Under the pieces are notes generated by a model, which did not search any database, was not told where the DNA came from, and saw only the letters and a program-made list of their open reading frames with translations. Positions 18,052 through 27,073 of a stretch of DNA of 64,000 nt are shown here, one piece after another. Each line of letters starts with the position of its first letter. Positions within the stretch are counted from its first letter, which is position 1. Source of the stretch: Xylanibacter rarus (GTDB taxonomy: Bacteria > Bacteroidota > Bacteroidia > Bacteroidales > Bacteroidaceae); contig NZ_LFQU01000001.1 in the NCBI RefSeq assembly GCF_001275135.1, positions 310,001 through 374,000 of the forward strand. Reading direction: 5' to 3'. The position numbers were made by a program, and so were the translations under genes.

Positions 18052-18510
18052 TTATTTCTGTTCTCCGATAATCTGTTCGGCGTGGTTCTTCACCTTGATC
18101 TCCTTTGGCGAGATTATGCGCTCAATCACTCCGTTCTCGTCAATGATGAAGGTGGTGCGGAAGGTGCCCATATAGGTGCGGCCGTACATCTTCTTCTCGC
18201 CCCACACGCCAAACTGCTCGACGAGAGTCTTCTCTGTGTCGGCAATGAGGTGGAACGGCAGTTCGTTCTTTGCTATGAACTTAAGATGCTGCTTGCCGTC
18301 GTCCACGCTTGCGCCAATCACCTCGTAGCCGAGCTCCTTCAGCTTTGTGTAGTTGTCGCGCAGGTTGCACGCCTCGGTGGTGCATCCCGACGTAAGGTCT
18401 TTAGGATAGAAATATAGCACCAGCTTGCGGCCTTTGAAGTCGCTGAGCCTTATCTCATTGCCGTTTTCGTCGTGCCCGAGTATTTCGGGCGCCTTGTCTC
18501 CAATATTCAT
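18052..18510 (-). CDS. bcp: Thioredoxin-dependent thiol peroxidase (Bcp/PrxQ)
   Basis: A 152-residue cytoplasmic peroxiredoxin that reduces peroxides with thioredoxin. The active-site stretch is FYPKDLTSGCTTEACNLRDN, where the first Cys (peroxidatic) and the second Cys five residues later (resolving) are the PrxQ arrangement. The length matches the family. A -7-like TATATTTG lies about 110 bases upstream. The gene stands alone between a hairpin and the divergent SGNH hydrolase. Confidence 0.93.
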   Translation of the reverse strand: MNIGDKAPEILGHDENGNEIRLSDFKGRKLVLYFYPKDLTSGCTTEACNLRDNYTKLKELGYEVIGASVDDGKQHLKFIAKNELPFHLIADTEKTLVEQFGVWGEKKMYGRTYMGTFRTTFIIDENGVIERIISPKEIKVKNHAEQIIGEQK

Positions 18511-18617
18511 ATCTCGCAGTGTTTAATTGTTTTGCTTTTATTGTGGCGGCTGACGCATCTGCGCTGTTGCCTGTTGCGCTGCAGAACGGCATCATGCCTG
18601 TGCGTGCAACCACATTG

Positions 18618-18625
18618 CAAATATA
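18618..18625 (-). promoter_or_regulatory. Probable -7 box of the bcp promoter
   Basis: On the minus strand TATATTTG (18625-18618) matches TAnnTTTG. No good -33 element is seen. The implied leader is about 100 bases. The remaining gap to 18820 holds a possible plus-strand -7-like TACCTTTA (18789-18796) for the SGNH gene. Confidence 0.45.
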
Positions 18626-18820
18626 CAATAAGAAAATGAGAAACTGCCTAAAATGAAAGGATAATATTTCTTAATACTTGTCAGCGCTGCTGCCTCAGAT
18701 GTGGCGTGGCGGAGCTGTCTGTAGCCGTTATATGTGCCGTTTGGCTCTATTTGTCAGGATAAGTCTTGTCGTTACGGATAACTTTTGTTACCTTTACGGC
18801 CGATTAACAAACTAATTGAA

Positions 18821-19668
18821 ATGAACAAATTTTTTTATTGTCTCTTGCTTTTATGGCGTGCATGGCGCCTGAGGCTTCGTGTCAGACTGTATTGAACGAC
18901 AACACTGCCGTTAAGAGCGGATATGTGCGCCATCCGTGGGCAGGTAAAAGGGTGGGGTATATCGGCGACTCGATTACCGACCCGAAGAACAACAGCAATG
19001 ATATCAGGCAGAAATATTGGGCATATCTGCAGCAGTGGCTCGGCATAACGCCTTATGTCTACGGCATAAGCGGCCGCCAGTGGGACGACGTTCCGCGTCA
19101 GGCAGAGAAACTCAGCAAGGAACATGGCAACGAGGTTGACGCCGTAGTGGTGTTCATGGGTACAAACGACTTCAACGCCGGAGTGCCCGTCGGCGAGTGG
19201 TATGTTGAAACTGAAGACACCGTTACTGCTGCCGTGCATGGCAAGAAACAGGTGTATAAACGCAAAAAACGCACTCCGGTGATGACCGGCGACACCTTTA
19301 AGGGCCGCATAAACATAGGCATAAGCAAGCTGAAGACGCTTTTCCCCGACAAGCAGATTGTGCTGCTGACACCCCTGCACAGGGCTTACGCCACATTCGG
19401 CGACACCAACATACAGCCCGACGAGAGCTGGCAGAACATCTGCGGAGAGTATTTCGACGCTTATGTTGAGGCTGTAAAGGAAGCCGGAAACGTGTGGGGC
19501 GTACCTGTGATTGACCTCAATTCGGTCAGCGGACTTAACCCGATGGTTGAGGCTCAGCTGCCTTATTTCCACGACAAGGCCACCGACCGCCTGCATCCTT
19601 CAACCGAAGGGCAGGAGCGCATGGCGGCAACGCTGATGTATCAGTTGCTTGCTCTTCCTGTCAAATAG
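18821..19668 (+). CDS. Secreted SGNH/GDSL hydrolase, apparent 5' frameshift
   Basis: A lipase/esterase-fold protein, likely a carbohydrate esterase or similar. It has all SGNH blocks: GDSIT (block I, nucleophile Ser), GISGRQWDD (block II, Gly), MGTNDF (block III, Asn) and DRLHP (block V, Asp and His). The continuous frame starts only at a TTG (18838), which gives a poor signal sequence. Reading from ATG 18821 and adding one T to the seven Ts at 18830-18836 gives MNKFFLLSLAFMACMAPEAS, a textbook signal peptide running into the rest, about 282 aa in total. This is the second single-T deficit in the window. The substrate is unknown. Confidence 0.82.
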
Positions 19669-19729
19669 CATCTTCTGCTGTGTCGGCATACCGTTGTTGT
19701 TATGCTGCCAGCAGTAAAATGATAAGTAA

Positions 19730-19767
19730 AAATATGTTAACGCAAGTGCTTTTGCGTTAACATATTT
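19730..19767 (+). terminator. Rho-independent terminator after the SGNH hydrolase
   Basis: Perfect 16-bp stem, 19730-19745 against 19752-19767 (AAATATGTTAACGCAA and complement) with loop GTGCTT, followed by ATCTCACTTTTTG. It lies 62 bases after the stop. Confidence 0.8.
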
Positions 19768-19933
19768 ATCTCACTTTTTGCAATCTTACGGCCGAAATGC
19801 CGTTTCCGTATGAAAAACTCGCATTTTTTCGATTGTTTTAGTATGTTGCTGATAATCAGAGGTTTATGTCTGATTGTGATTTAAAAGTTCTTTTTCTGTA
19901 TCCCGTAAATACTCCAGAAAGGCCATAAATCAT

Positions 19934-20040
19934 TGCTTTTTACACTTAAAACAACTGTTTTTTGTCATGCAAAAGGCCATGTTTTGCGCTCCAATATACA
20001 GCATTTCGCATCCTGAAAGCATAGCTTTTGCATCCTGTTT
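19934..20040. repeat. Degenerate family B repeat, copy 2
   Basis: The region contains GCAAAAGGCCATGTTTTGC (19969-19987), near-palindromic, plus looser GCATCCTGAAAGC and CTTTTGCATCC units. It is weaker than the other copies and has no long outer stem. It lies in the 735-base gap between the SGNH hydrolase and the alpha-2-macroglobulin gene; the rest of that gap (to 20258) is AT-rich with no gene seen. Confidence 0.4.
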
Positions 20041-20258
20041 ACATGTTTCTTGCCTTGCAGAGGCTTCGTTTGCATGATAAAACGGCATATCTGCGCTGAC
20101 GTTATTCCTATAATGCCGGCTTCCGGCGTGTTAAAATTGCGCTGCTTAAAACTTCTGTATTGGTAAATAAAGTTAATTTATCAGTGCCCAATGCGTAATC
20201 TTCGACAATAATCAGGTTTTAGTTTTTGAAAGTTAAACGGCAAAAAACATTAAATCGT

Positions 20259-20358
20259 TTTGTCAGCTACGATTAATTAGTTACCTTTGTAGAAATATAG
20301 GAAACATCGGCGCCAGACGCCGCAGCAGGGGCACAAAGCATGCATCATGCAGCCCTGC
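20259..20358 (+). promoter_or_regulatory. Promoter and folded leader of the alpha-2-macroglobulin gene
   Basis: TTTG (20259-20262), 19 bases, TACCTTTG (20282-20289) is a full-consensus Bacteroidetes promoter, and transcription would start near 20296. The 108-base leader can fold: CGGCG/CGCCG (20308-20322), then GCAGGGGC (20325-20332) with GCCCTGC (20352-20358) enclosing GCATG/CATGC (20338-20350). The fold is not one I recognise. Confidence 0.7.
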
Positions 20359-20403
20359 GGACGTTGATGCCGTGTTGTATTAAGAATAAAAACTTTGTTG
20401 ATT

Positions 20404-23400
20404 ATGAGAAAAACCGCTTTCCTTTTACTTACGGCTTTTATGCTGGTGCCGGCTGCAATGTTTGGCGACAGCTATTCGAAATTATGGAAACAGGTAGACG
20501 AGGCAGCCAATAAGGACCTGCCGAAGACACAGATACAACTGCTGCAGACCATTGCCGACAAGGCTGAGGCCGGCGGCGACTATGGCCATCTGCTTAAGGC
20601 AGAGACGTGCATGGCGTCGGTTTGGTATTCTATCTCGCCCGACTCGCTTCCTTCAAGGCTTGCTCGGCTTGAAGACAAGGCCGAAGCATGCAGCAAGTCA
20701 GACGGTGCTCTGTCGGCTGTCTATTATGCGGCGCTGGGCAAGATATACAGTTCTTATCGCAATTTTAGTCCGTATGCCGCTGTCGGAATAGACAATTCGG
20801 CCAAGGCTGCCGAGTTTTTCCGCAAGTCGCTGGCCGACCCTGCGTTGCTCGCATCAAAGAAGGCACTCTGCTATGAGCCGTTTGTCGTAAAGGGACGCGA
20901 CGGCAAATACTTCAACGACGACCTTCTGAGTCTTATCGGATATACGGCAGAAGACTATGCCACAATGCATTCTTACTATGCAACCACGCAGAACCGCACA
21001 GCCACGTTGCTGACGGCCCTGGCTATGGTCAGGCAGAACAATCAGCGCAACGGCGGCATCTATTTCCGCGAATTAAAGAAGTCGCGCTATGCCGTGTCGC
21101 TCGATTCGCTCATAAACATCTATTCTGACCTCAATGCTTGTGGCGAAGTGGCCGTTGAACGCTATAATTTTATGCAGAACTGCAATGACGTTAACGCCGA
21201 CGACCTGGTGGCTTACATCAATAACGCCGTTAACCGCTGGGGCGAATGGCCGCGTATGAACGTGCTGCGCAACGAACTTAAAAGGCTGACAAATCCGCAG
21301 TTTGTAATCAGTCTCACCAATAATGTGGTGTTGCCTTACAAGCGCAACGTCATAAAAATGAATCTGCGTAATGTCAGTGAGATAAAGGTTAAGGTGGCGC
21401 GTCTGGCCGTTGACGGCGACACAGAGCTTAATCCTTCGCAGGATGACGGATATAAGGAACTTCGCAAGAAGATTGTTCCGCTGACAGAGAACGTGCAGAC
21501 GAAGCGCTATCCCGGTCAGCCTGAATACAAGATAATCAAAGACTCGATCGTGCTTGCCGGCATGCCGGTAGGCGTTTATATGGTTGAAGTTTCTTCAGAC
21601 AATAAGAATCTTGAGCCGCAGAGGCGCCTGCTGTATGTAACAGACATGTTCGTGGTGCATCATCAGCTGCCCGGCAACAAGCTGCGCCTCGCAGCTCTTA
21701 GTGCTACAACCGGCCAGCCTATGCCCGGCGCAACCATCGTCGTGCAGACAAACGGCAAGAAGATGCATACTCTTACATGCAATGATAAGGGCGAAGCCGT
21801 GTTCAGTATGGGCGGCGACGGCATCAGAATGCTGCGCGCTTACACAGAGAGAGACAAGGCGGCGCCTATGCTTGGCACATGGAGCAGCTTCTCTTATTAT
21901 GCCCAGAAGGGCGACCGCGACGTGCTGAACATCTTCACAGACCGTAAGATTTACCGTCCGGGACAGACTGTTCATGTGGCAGCCGTGGCATATAACACTC
22001 AGAAAGGCATGGAAAGCAAGGTCGTTGCAGGCAAGTCATTCAAGCTCACCATGAGAGACGCTAACTATAAGGTGGTGAGCGAGGCCACTGTAACCACCGA
22101 CGAATATGGTACGGCCAGCACCGACTTTGCACTGCCTTTGGGCGGACTTACGGGCCGCTACACCATACAGGGCGACTTCGGCATCAATGCTTCTGTAAAC
22201 ATCACGGTGGAAGAATACAAGCGTCCTACATTCCAGGTTGAGTTCCCCAAGATCAACCAGAGATATCAGAGTGGCGACACGCTTGTGGTTACGGCTCATG
22301 CAAAAACATATGCCGGCGTGCCGGTTCAGGGCGCAAAGGTCAGCTACACGGTTAAGCGCAGCCAGTCGCTGTGGTGGCGCTATTATGCATCGGCTTACAC
22401 TAACGGTTCCGGAACCGACGTGCTCGTAAAGGGCGAGGCCGTTACCGATGCTGACGGAGCCTTCAAGATAGAGATGCCTATGGTGCTCCCCGCATGGGCA
22501 GATACCGACGGCGGCATTGACGAACGCACGTTCAACAGCATTGCACGCTTCTATACAATAACCGCTGATGCCGAAGTTACCGACCAGGCAGGCGAGACTC
22601 GCAGCGGACAGCTGGCGCTGCCTTTGGGCAATAAGCCCGCCGCGCTGAGCACCACTTTGCCCGGACGCATACTCCGCGACAGTCTGAAGACAATAAAGTT
22701 TGTATACAAGAATATGGCCGGTGTTGACATCGACGACAACGTTAGATATTACATCGACGGCTCGTTCAATGCCTTCAAGGCGAGAACCAACCGCGACGAG
22801 AGCATCACATGGAACACGGCTTCGCAGCTAAAGTCTGGCCGCCATAAGCTCGTGGCTATCTGCGGCACAGACACGCTGAAGCAGGATTTCGTCGTGTTCA
22901 GCCTCGACGACACTAAGCCTTGCGTTGAAACACACGACTGGTTCTATCTTTCAGACACCAAGTTCCCGTCAGACGGCAGTCCGGTTTATCTGCAGGTAGG
23001 CTCGTCTGATGCCGACACACATATCCTTTACACCGTCATTTCAGGCGATAAGGTAATTGCCGACGGCGCAACAGACCTTAGCAACCAGCTGTCAACACGC
23101 GCTCTGACATATAAGGAAGAGTATGGCGACGGCCTGAAGATAAACCTCGTATGGGTGAAAGACGGCAAGGACTATAATCACAGCGTGTATATCACACGTC
23201 CTGTTCCCGACAGACGACTGATGCTGAAGTGGACCACTTTCCGCGACAGACTTACTCCGGGGCAGAGCGAAGAGTGGACGCTCAACATAACAAGACCCGA
23301 CGGCACTGCTGCCAAGGCACAGCTCATGGCTACGCTTTATGACAGCTCGCTCAACCAGATAACTCCGTTCAGCTGGTGGTTCTACAATGACATGGCCATC

Positions 23401-25986
23401 AGTGAGCCTTACACTCAGTGGCGTTCTGTATATCAGAATGGTCTGCACTTCTCAAGTGCGGCCGACATCAAGCTGCTCGATGTTGACGACTTCGATATGA
23501 ACAGGTTTGACATTGATAATTTCTTCGTGTCGAATATAATGTTGAGAGGCTATGGGGCTAATGGAGGTCTGAGACTAAGTCTTGCCGGCAGCGCAGTTAA
23601 GAAGCAGGCTGTGGCTTCCGATTCAGCCATGTCGGCCGGCGAGAGCGAATCTGCTTCAGTTAAGAGCAAGGAAGAGCTTGCAGAGCCTCCTGTAACAGCC
23701 GACAACGGTTCTGCTCAGGGCCGTTCTGCAGACAACGTTCAGTTGCGCGAGAACCTTAACGAGACGGCGTTCTTCTATCCCGCACTTCAGTCAGACGACA
23801 AAGGCAACGTGAGCGTTAAGTTTACTCTGCCCGAAAGCATAACAACATGGAAGTTTATGGGACTTGCTCACGACAAGGACGTAAACTTCGGACTTATCGA
23901 GAGCGAAACCGTTGCGCGCAAGACCGTTATGGTGCAGCCCAACATGCCGCGCTTTGTACGTGTAGGCGACCGTGCTTCGATAGCAGCAAGAATATTCAAC
24001 ACTTCAGAGAAGAGTGCAGAGGGTACGGCTGTTATGCAGCTCGTAGATCCTGAGACAGACAAAACGGTGTTTGAGCAGAAAAAGTCGTTCAAGGTTGCTG
24101 CCGGACAGACAACAGCCGTATCGTTCGAATATTGCCCTGACGCCAACAGTTCAATGCTTGTGTGCAAGATATTTGCAAACGGACGCAACTTCAGCGACGG
24201 CGAGCAGCACTATCTTCCGGTGCTGGCAGACGAGGAACTCGTAACCAACACTGTTCCGTTCACACAGACGCAGCCCGGCCAGAAGACGATAGACCTTGGC
24301 AACCTGTTCGCTAAGGGCGGCAGAAACAACAAGCTGACTGTTGAATACACCAACAATCCTGCATGGCTCGTACTTCAGGCTTTGCCTTATATAGGCACCG
24401 CGAGCGACAACAATGCCATAAGTCTTGCCACGGCATATTATGCCAACAGCATAAGCAACTACATCCTGAAGAACGCTCCGCAGGCTAAGACAACGTTCGA
24501 ACAGTGGAAGCGTGAGGCAGAACAGACAAGTCTGTTGAGCAGTCTGGAGAAGAATCAGGAACTTAAGGACATCGTGCTCAACGAGACACCTTGGGTGGCA
24601 GATGCCGACAATGAGGCTGAGCAGAAACGACTCCTTGCCAACTATTTCGACAGCTCTTCGCTCAACAACAACATTAGCTTGATGCTCGGCAAACTGCAAA
24701 AGCTGCAGAATCAGGCCGACGGCTCTTGGTCGTGGTGGCAGGGAATGCCTTACGGCTCGCCGTCGCTGACGGCAAGCATTGCTGAGCTGCTTACCCGTCT
24801 GAACACAATGATAGGCGTTCAGAACGAGACAAAAGGCATGCTCGACAAGGCAATGACTTATCTCGGACGCGTCGTTGTGGATGAAGTTGAGAAGATAAAG
24901 GAGGCCGAAAAGAAAGGCAACGCATACGGAATACGCGACTACTCGGCACTGCAGTATCTGTATATCTGTGCCCTTGGCGACAGACAACTTACGTCGGCAG
25001 AACGTTCTGCGGCAGACTATCTGCTCGGATATCTTAAGACAAAGAACACTTCACTTAACCTTTACGGCAAGGCCCTCATGGCTGTTGTATTGTCAAAGAA
25101 CGGCAAGAGCAAGCTCGCAGGTGAATACCTGAAGAGTCTTGAGGAATATTCGGTTAAGACAGAGACTATGGGCCGCTACTACGACTCGCCGCGCGCAGGC
25201 TACAACTGGTTTGATTACCGCATACCTACACAGGTTGCAGCAATAGAGGCAATGAAGCTTGTTGACGCCAATGGCTATTCGGCAGAAATCGACGAGATGA
25301 GACAATGGCTGCTGCAGCAGAAGAGAGTGCAGGGCTGGAACACACCGGTCAACAGCGCAAATGCCGTTTATGCATTCTTAAGCGACAACATGTCGGTGCT
25401 CAACAAGGGCGAGAAGGCAGAGATAACGCTCGACGGCAAGAAGCTCGACATGTCGCCTGCCACCGCAGGTCTGGGTTACGTCAAGTCGGCAACAAGCGTT
25501 GCCAACCCCGGCAAGCTGACCGTAAGCAAGACATCAGAAGGCACATCATGGGGCGCCGTTTATGCTCAGTCAGTATGCAAGGTTTCTGATATAGACGCCG
25601 CTTCATCGGGCTTCAAGGTTACAAGAGAAATACTTTCTGCCGACGGCACTACGCCCGCAAGTCTGAAAGTAGGCTCACGCATCAAGGTGCGCATAACCAT
25701 AGTAGCCGACCGCGATTACGACTTTGTTCAGGTGAGCGACAAGCGTGCCGCCTGCATGGAGCCGCTCAGACAGCTCAGCGGATACGCCGGCGGATATTAC
25801 TGCACGCCGAAAGACAACGTTACGAACTATTATTTCGACCGTTTCAGCAAGGGAACGCACGTTATAGAGACAGAATATTATGTTGACCGTGAAGGCACTT
25901 ACGAGACAGGTACATGCACCGTGCAGTGTGCTTACTCGCCTGAATATTCAGGACGCGCAGTGTCTAAGGTTATTGTTATTGAATGA
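20404..25986 (+). CDS. Alpha-2-macroglobulin family protein, no thioester
   Basis: A 1860-residue secreted giant with a signal peptide (MRKTAFLLLTAFMLVPAAMF). The first 300 residues are helical. Macroglobulin beta-sandwich domains follow (MG2 around FTDRKIYRPGQTVHVAAVAY, about residue 515), then the A2M core (ETAFFYPALQSDDKGNVSVK, about 1120) and the alpha-alpha toroid (about 1330-1650, LEKNQELKDIV to RVQGWNTPV). The complement-like thioester motif CxEQ is absent, and the equivalent position reads PYIGTASDNNAIS. Bacterial relatives act as periplasmic or surface protease traps, and Bacteroidetes forms often lack the thioester. I chose ATG 20404 over upstream TTG codons because of the signal peptide. 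The DUF1573 gene follows 18 bases later. Confidence 0.92.
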   Translation: MRKTAFLLLTAFMLVPAAMFGDSYSKLWKQVDEAANKDLPKTQIQLLQTIADKAEAGGDYGHLLKAETCMASVWYSISPDSLPSRLARLEDKAEACSKSDGALSAVYYAALGKIYSSYRNFSPYAAVGIDNSAKAAEFFRKSLADPALLASKKALCYEPFVVKGRDGKYFNDDLLSLIGYTAEDYATMHSYYATTQNRTATLLTALAMVRQNNQRNGGIYFRELKKSRYAVSLDSLINIYSDLNACGEVAVERYNFMQNCNDVNADDLVAYINNAVNRWGEWPRMNVLRNELKRLTNPQFVISLTNNVVLPYKRNVIKMNLRNVSEIKVKVARLAVDGDTELNPSQDDGYKELRKKIVPLTENVQTKRYPGQPEYKIIKDSIVLAGMPVGVYMVEVSSDNKNLEPQRRLLYVTDMFVVHHQLPGNKLRLAALSATTGQPMPGATIVVQTNGKKMHTLTCNDKGEAVFSMGGDGIRMLRAYTERDKAAPMLGTWSSFSYYAQKGDRDVLNIFTDRKIYRPGQTVHVAAVAYNTQKGMESKVVAGKSFKLTMRDANYKVVSEATVTTDEYGTASTDFALPLGGLTGRYTIQGDFGINASVNITVEEYKRPTFQVEFPKINQRYQSGDTLVVTAHAKTYAGVPVQGAKVSYTVKRSQSLWWRYYASAYTNGSGTDVLVKGEAVTDADGAFKIEMPMVLPAWADTDGGIDERTFNSIARFYTITADAEVTDQAGETRSGQLALPLGNKPAALSTTLPGRILRDSLKTIKFVYKNMAGVDIDDNVRYYIDGSFNAFKARTNRDESITWNTASQLKSGRHKLVAICGTDTLKQDFVVFSLDDTKPCVETHDWFYLSDTKFPSDGSPVYLQVGSSDADTHILYTVISGDKVIADGATDLSNQLSTRALTYKEEYGDGLKINLVWVKDGKDYNHSVYITRPVPDRRLMLKWTTFRDRLTPGQSEEWTLNITRPDGTAAKAQLMATLYDSSLNQITPFSWWFYNDMAISEPYTQWRSVYQNGLHFSSAADIKLLDVDDFDMNRFDIDNFFVSNIMLRGYGANGGLRLSLAGSAVKKQAVASDSAMSAGESESASVKSKEELAEPPVTADNGSAQGRSADNVQLRENLNETAFFYPALQSDDKGNVSVKFTLPESITTWKFMGLAHDKDVNFGLIESETVARKTVMVQPNMPRFVRVGDRASIAARIFNTSEKSAEGTAVMQLVDPETDKTVFEQKKSFKVAAGQTTAVSFEYCPDANSSMLVCKIFANGRNFSDGEQHYLPVLADEELVTNTVPFTQTQPGQKTIDLGNLFAKGGRNNKLTVEYTNNPAWLVLQALPYIGTASDNNAISLATAYYANSISNYILKNAPQAKTTFEQWKREAEQTSLLSSLEKNQELKDIVLNETPWVADADNEAEQKRLLANYFDSSSLNNNISLMLGKLQKLQNQADGSWSWWQGMPYGSPSLTASIAELLTRLNTMIGVQNETKGMLDKAMTYLGRVVVDEVEKIKEAEKKGNAYGIRDYSALQYLYICALGDRQLTSAERSAADYLLGYLKTKNTSLNLYGKALMAVVLSKNGKSKLAGEYLKSLEEYSVKTETMGRYYDSPRAGYNWFDYRIPTQVAAIEAMKLVDANGYSAEIDEMRQWLLQQKRVQGWNTPVNSANAVYAFLSDNMSVLNKGEKAEITLDGKKLDMSPATAGLGYVKSATSVANPGKLTVSKTSEGTSWGAVYAQSVCKVSDIDAASSGFKVTREILSADGTTPASLKVGSRIKVRITIVADRDYDFVQVSDKRAACMEPLRQLSGYAGGYYCTPKDNVTNYYFDRFSKGTHVIETEYYVDREGTYETGTCTVQCAYSPEYSGRAVSKVIVIE

Positions 25987-26004
25987 TTGAAAGAGAATTG
26001 AATT

Positions 26005-27066
26005 ATGAAAAGAAAAATAATACTGACAGCCCTGGTTGCCGCCTTTGCCTTCGACATGGCGGCACAGCGCATATCTGCCAAGCACGAGGTTATCGACTGC
26101 GGAAGCGTTCTTTATGAACAGCCCGTCACGGCGAAGTTTGAATTGCGCAACAAGGGCAACGAACTGATAATCGACACAGTTAGGACGAGTTGCGGATGTG
26201 CCATTGCGAGCTATCCGCGCGGCAGCATCATGAAGGGCGACAACTTTACGGTTGAGGTTACTTATGATGCACGTCAGCTCGGACATTTTGAAAAGGAAGT
26301 GGCCGTTTACAGCAATGCATCCGACAAGCCCTTCTATCTGAAGATGAAGGGAGTGGTGGTTGACAAGCTTATCGACTTCACCGGAAAGTATGACTACACT
26401 ATCGGCAGCGTGAGGACAGACAACAACAACATCGAGTTTGATGATGTCAACGTGGGCGACATGCCTATACAGAAGATACACATCATCAACAGCGGCTCTG
26501 AGAGCGTCAGTCCGGTTGTGATGCACCTGCCTGATTACCTTACGGCGTCAGTGTCGCCTACAACCATTGCTCCTGGACACACCGGCGTGGCAACGATAAC
26601 GCTCAACTCGCTGAAGCTGCGTGATTACGGACTTACGCAGTCGTCGGTATATCTCGGAATGTATCCCGGCGACAAGGTCAGCGCCGACAAGGAAATATCG
26701 GTTTCGGCCGTTCTGCTCCCCGGATTCAGAAACATGTCGGAGACACAGAAGCACAATGCGCCGGTGATAAAGCTGTCGTCAGAGACTCTCGACCTCGGCA
26801 CGTTCGGCGACAAGGACGACAAGAGCGGAACGATAATCATTGAAAATAACGGAAAGAGCAGGCTCGACATACGTTCAATGCAGATGTTCACAACAGGTCT
26901 GAAGGTGAAGCTGAACAAGTCGAAGCTGCGTCCGGGCGAATCGGCAAAACTGAAGATCACGGCTTACAAGAAGCAGCTGAAGAGCGCAAGGAGCAAGCCG
27001 CGTGTGCTGATGATAACCAACGACCCGGCAAAACCAAAGGTTGTTATACATGTAAAAGTGAAATAA
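26005..27066 (+). CDS. Secreted DUF1573 protein
   Basis: A 353-residue protein with a signal peptide (about 1-20, MKRKIILTALVAAFAFDMAA) and Ig-like sandwiches: one at about 22-115 with the DUF1573 signature (FELRNKGNELIIDTVRTSCG, then CAIASYP), and further related modules at about 135-220 and 250-350. DUF1573 proteins are abundant in Bacteroidetes and are thought to be envelope or surface proteins without known activity. Only 18 bases separate it from the alpha-2-macroglobulin gene and 7 from meaB, so the three may be co-transcribed. Confidence 0.9.
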   Translation: MKRKIILTALVAAFAFDMAAQRISAKHEVIDCGSVLYEQPVTAKFELRNKGNELIIDTVRTSCGCAIASYPRGSIMKGDNFTVEVTYDARQLGHFEKEVAVYSNASDKPFYLKMKGVVVDKLIDFTGKYDYTIGSVRTDNNNIEFDDVNVGDMPIQKIHIINSGSESVSPVVMHLPDYLTASVSPTTIAPGHTGVATITLNSLKLRDYGLTQSSVYLGMYPGDKVSADKEISVSAVLLPGFRNMSETQKHNAPVIKLSSETLDLGTFGDKDDKSGTIIIENNGKSRLDIRSMQMFTTGLKVKLNKSKLRPGESAKLKITAYKKQLKSARSKPRVLMITNDPAKPKVVIHVKVK

Positions 27067-27073
27067 TATTGTT

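Noticed and set aside
19937-20100. Possible small ORF or sRNA before the alpha-2-macroglobulin gene
   Set aside because: No start context, promoter or terminator pairing was found; only a degenerate family B repeat can be supported.
24151-24987. A 278-residue minus-strand open frame within the alpha-2-macroglobulin gene
   Set aside because: The plus-strand protein is continuous and well patterned here; the reverse translation is a shadow.
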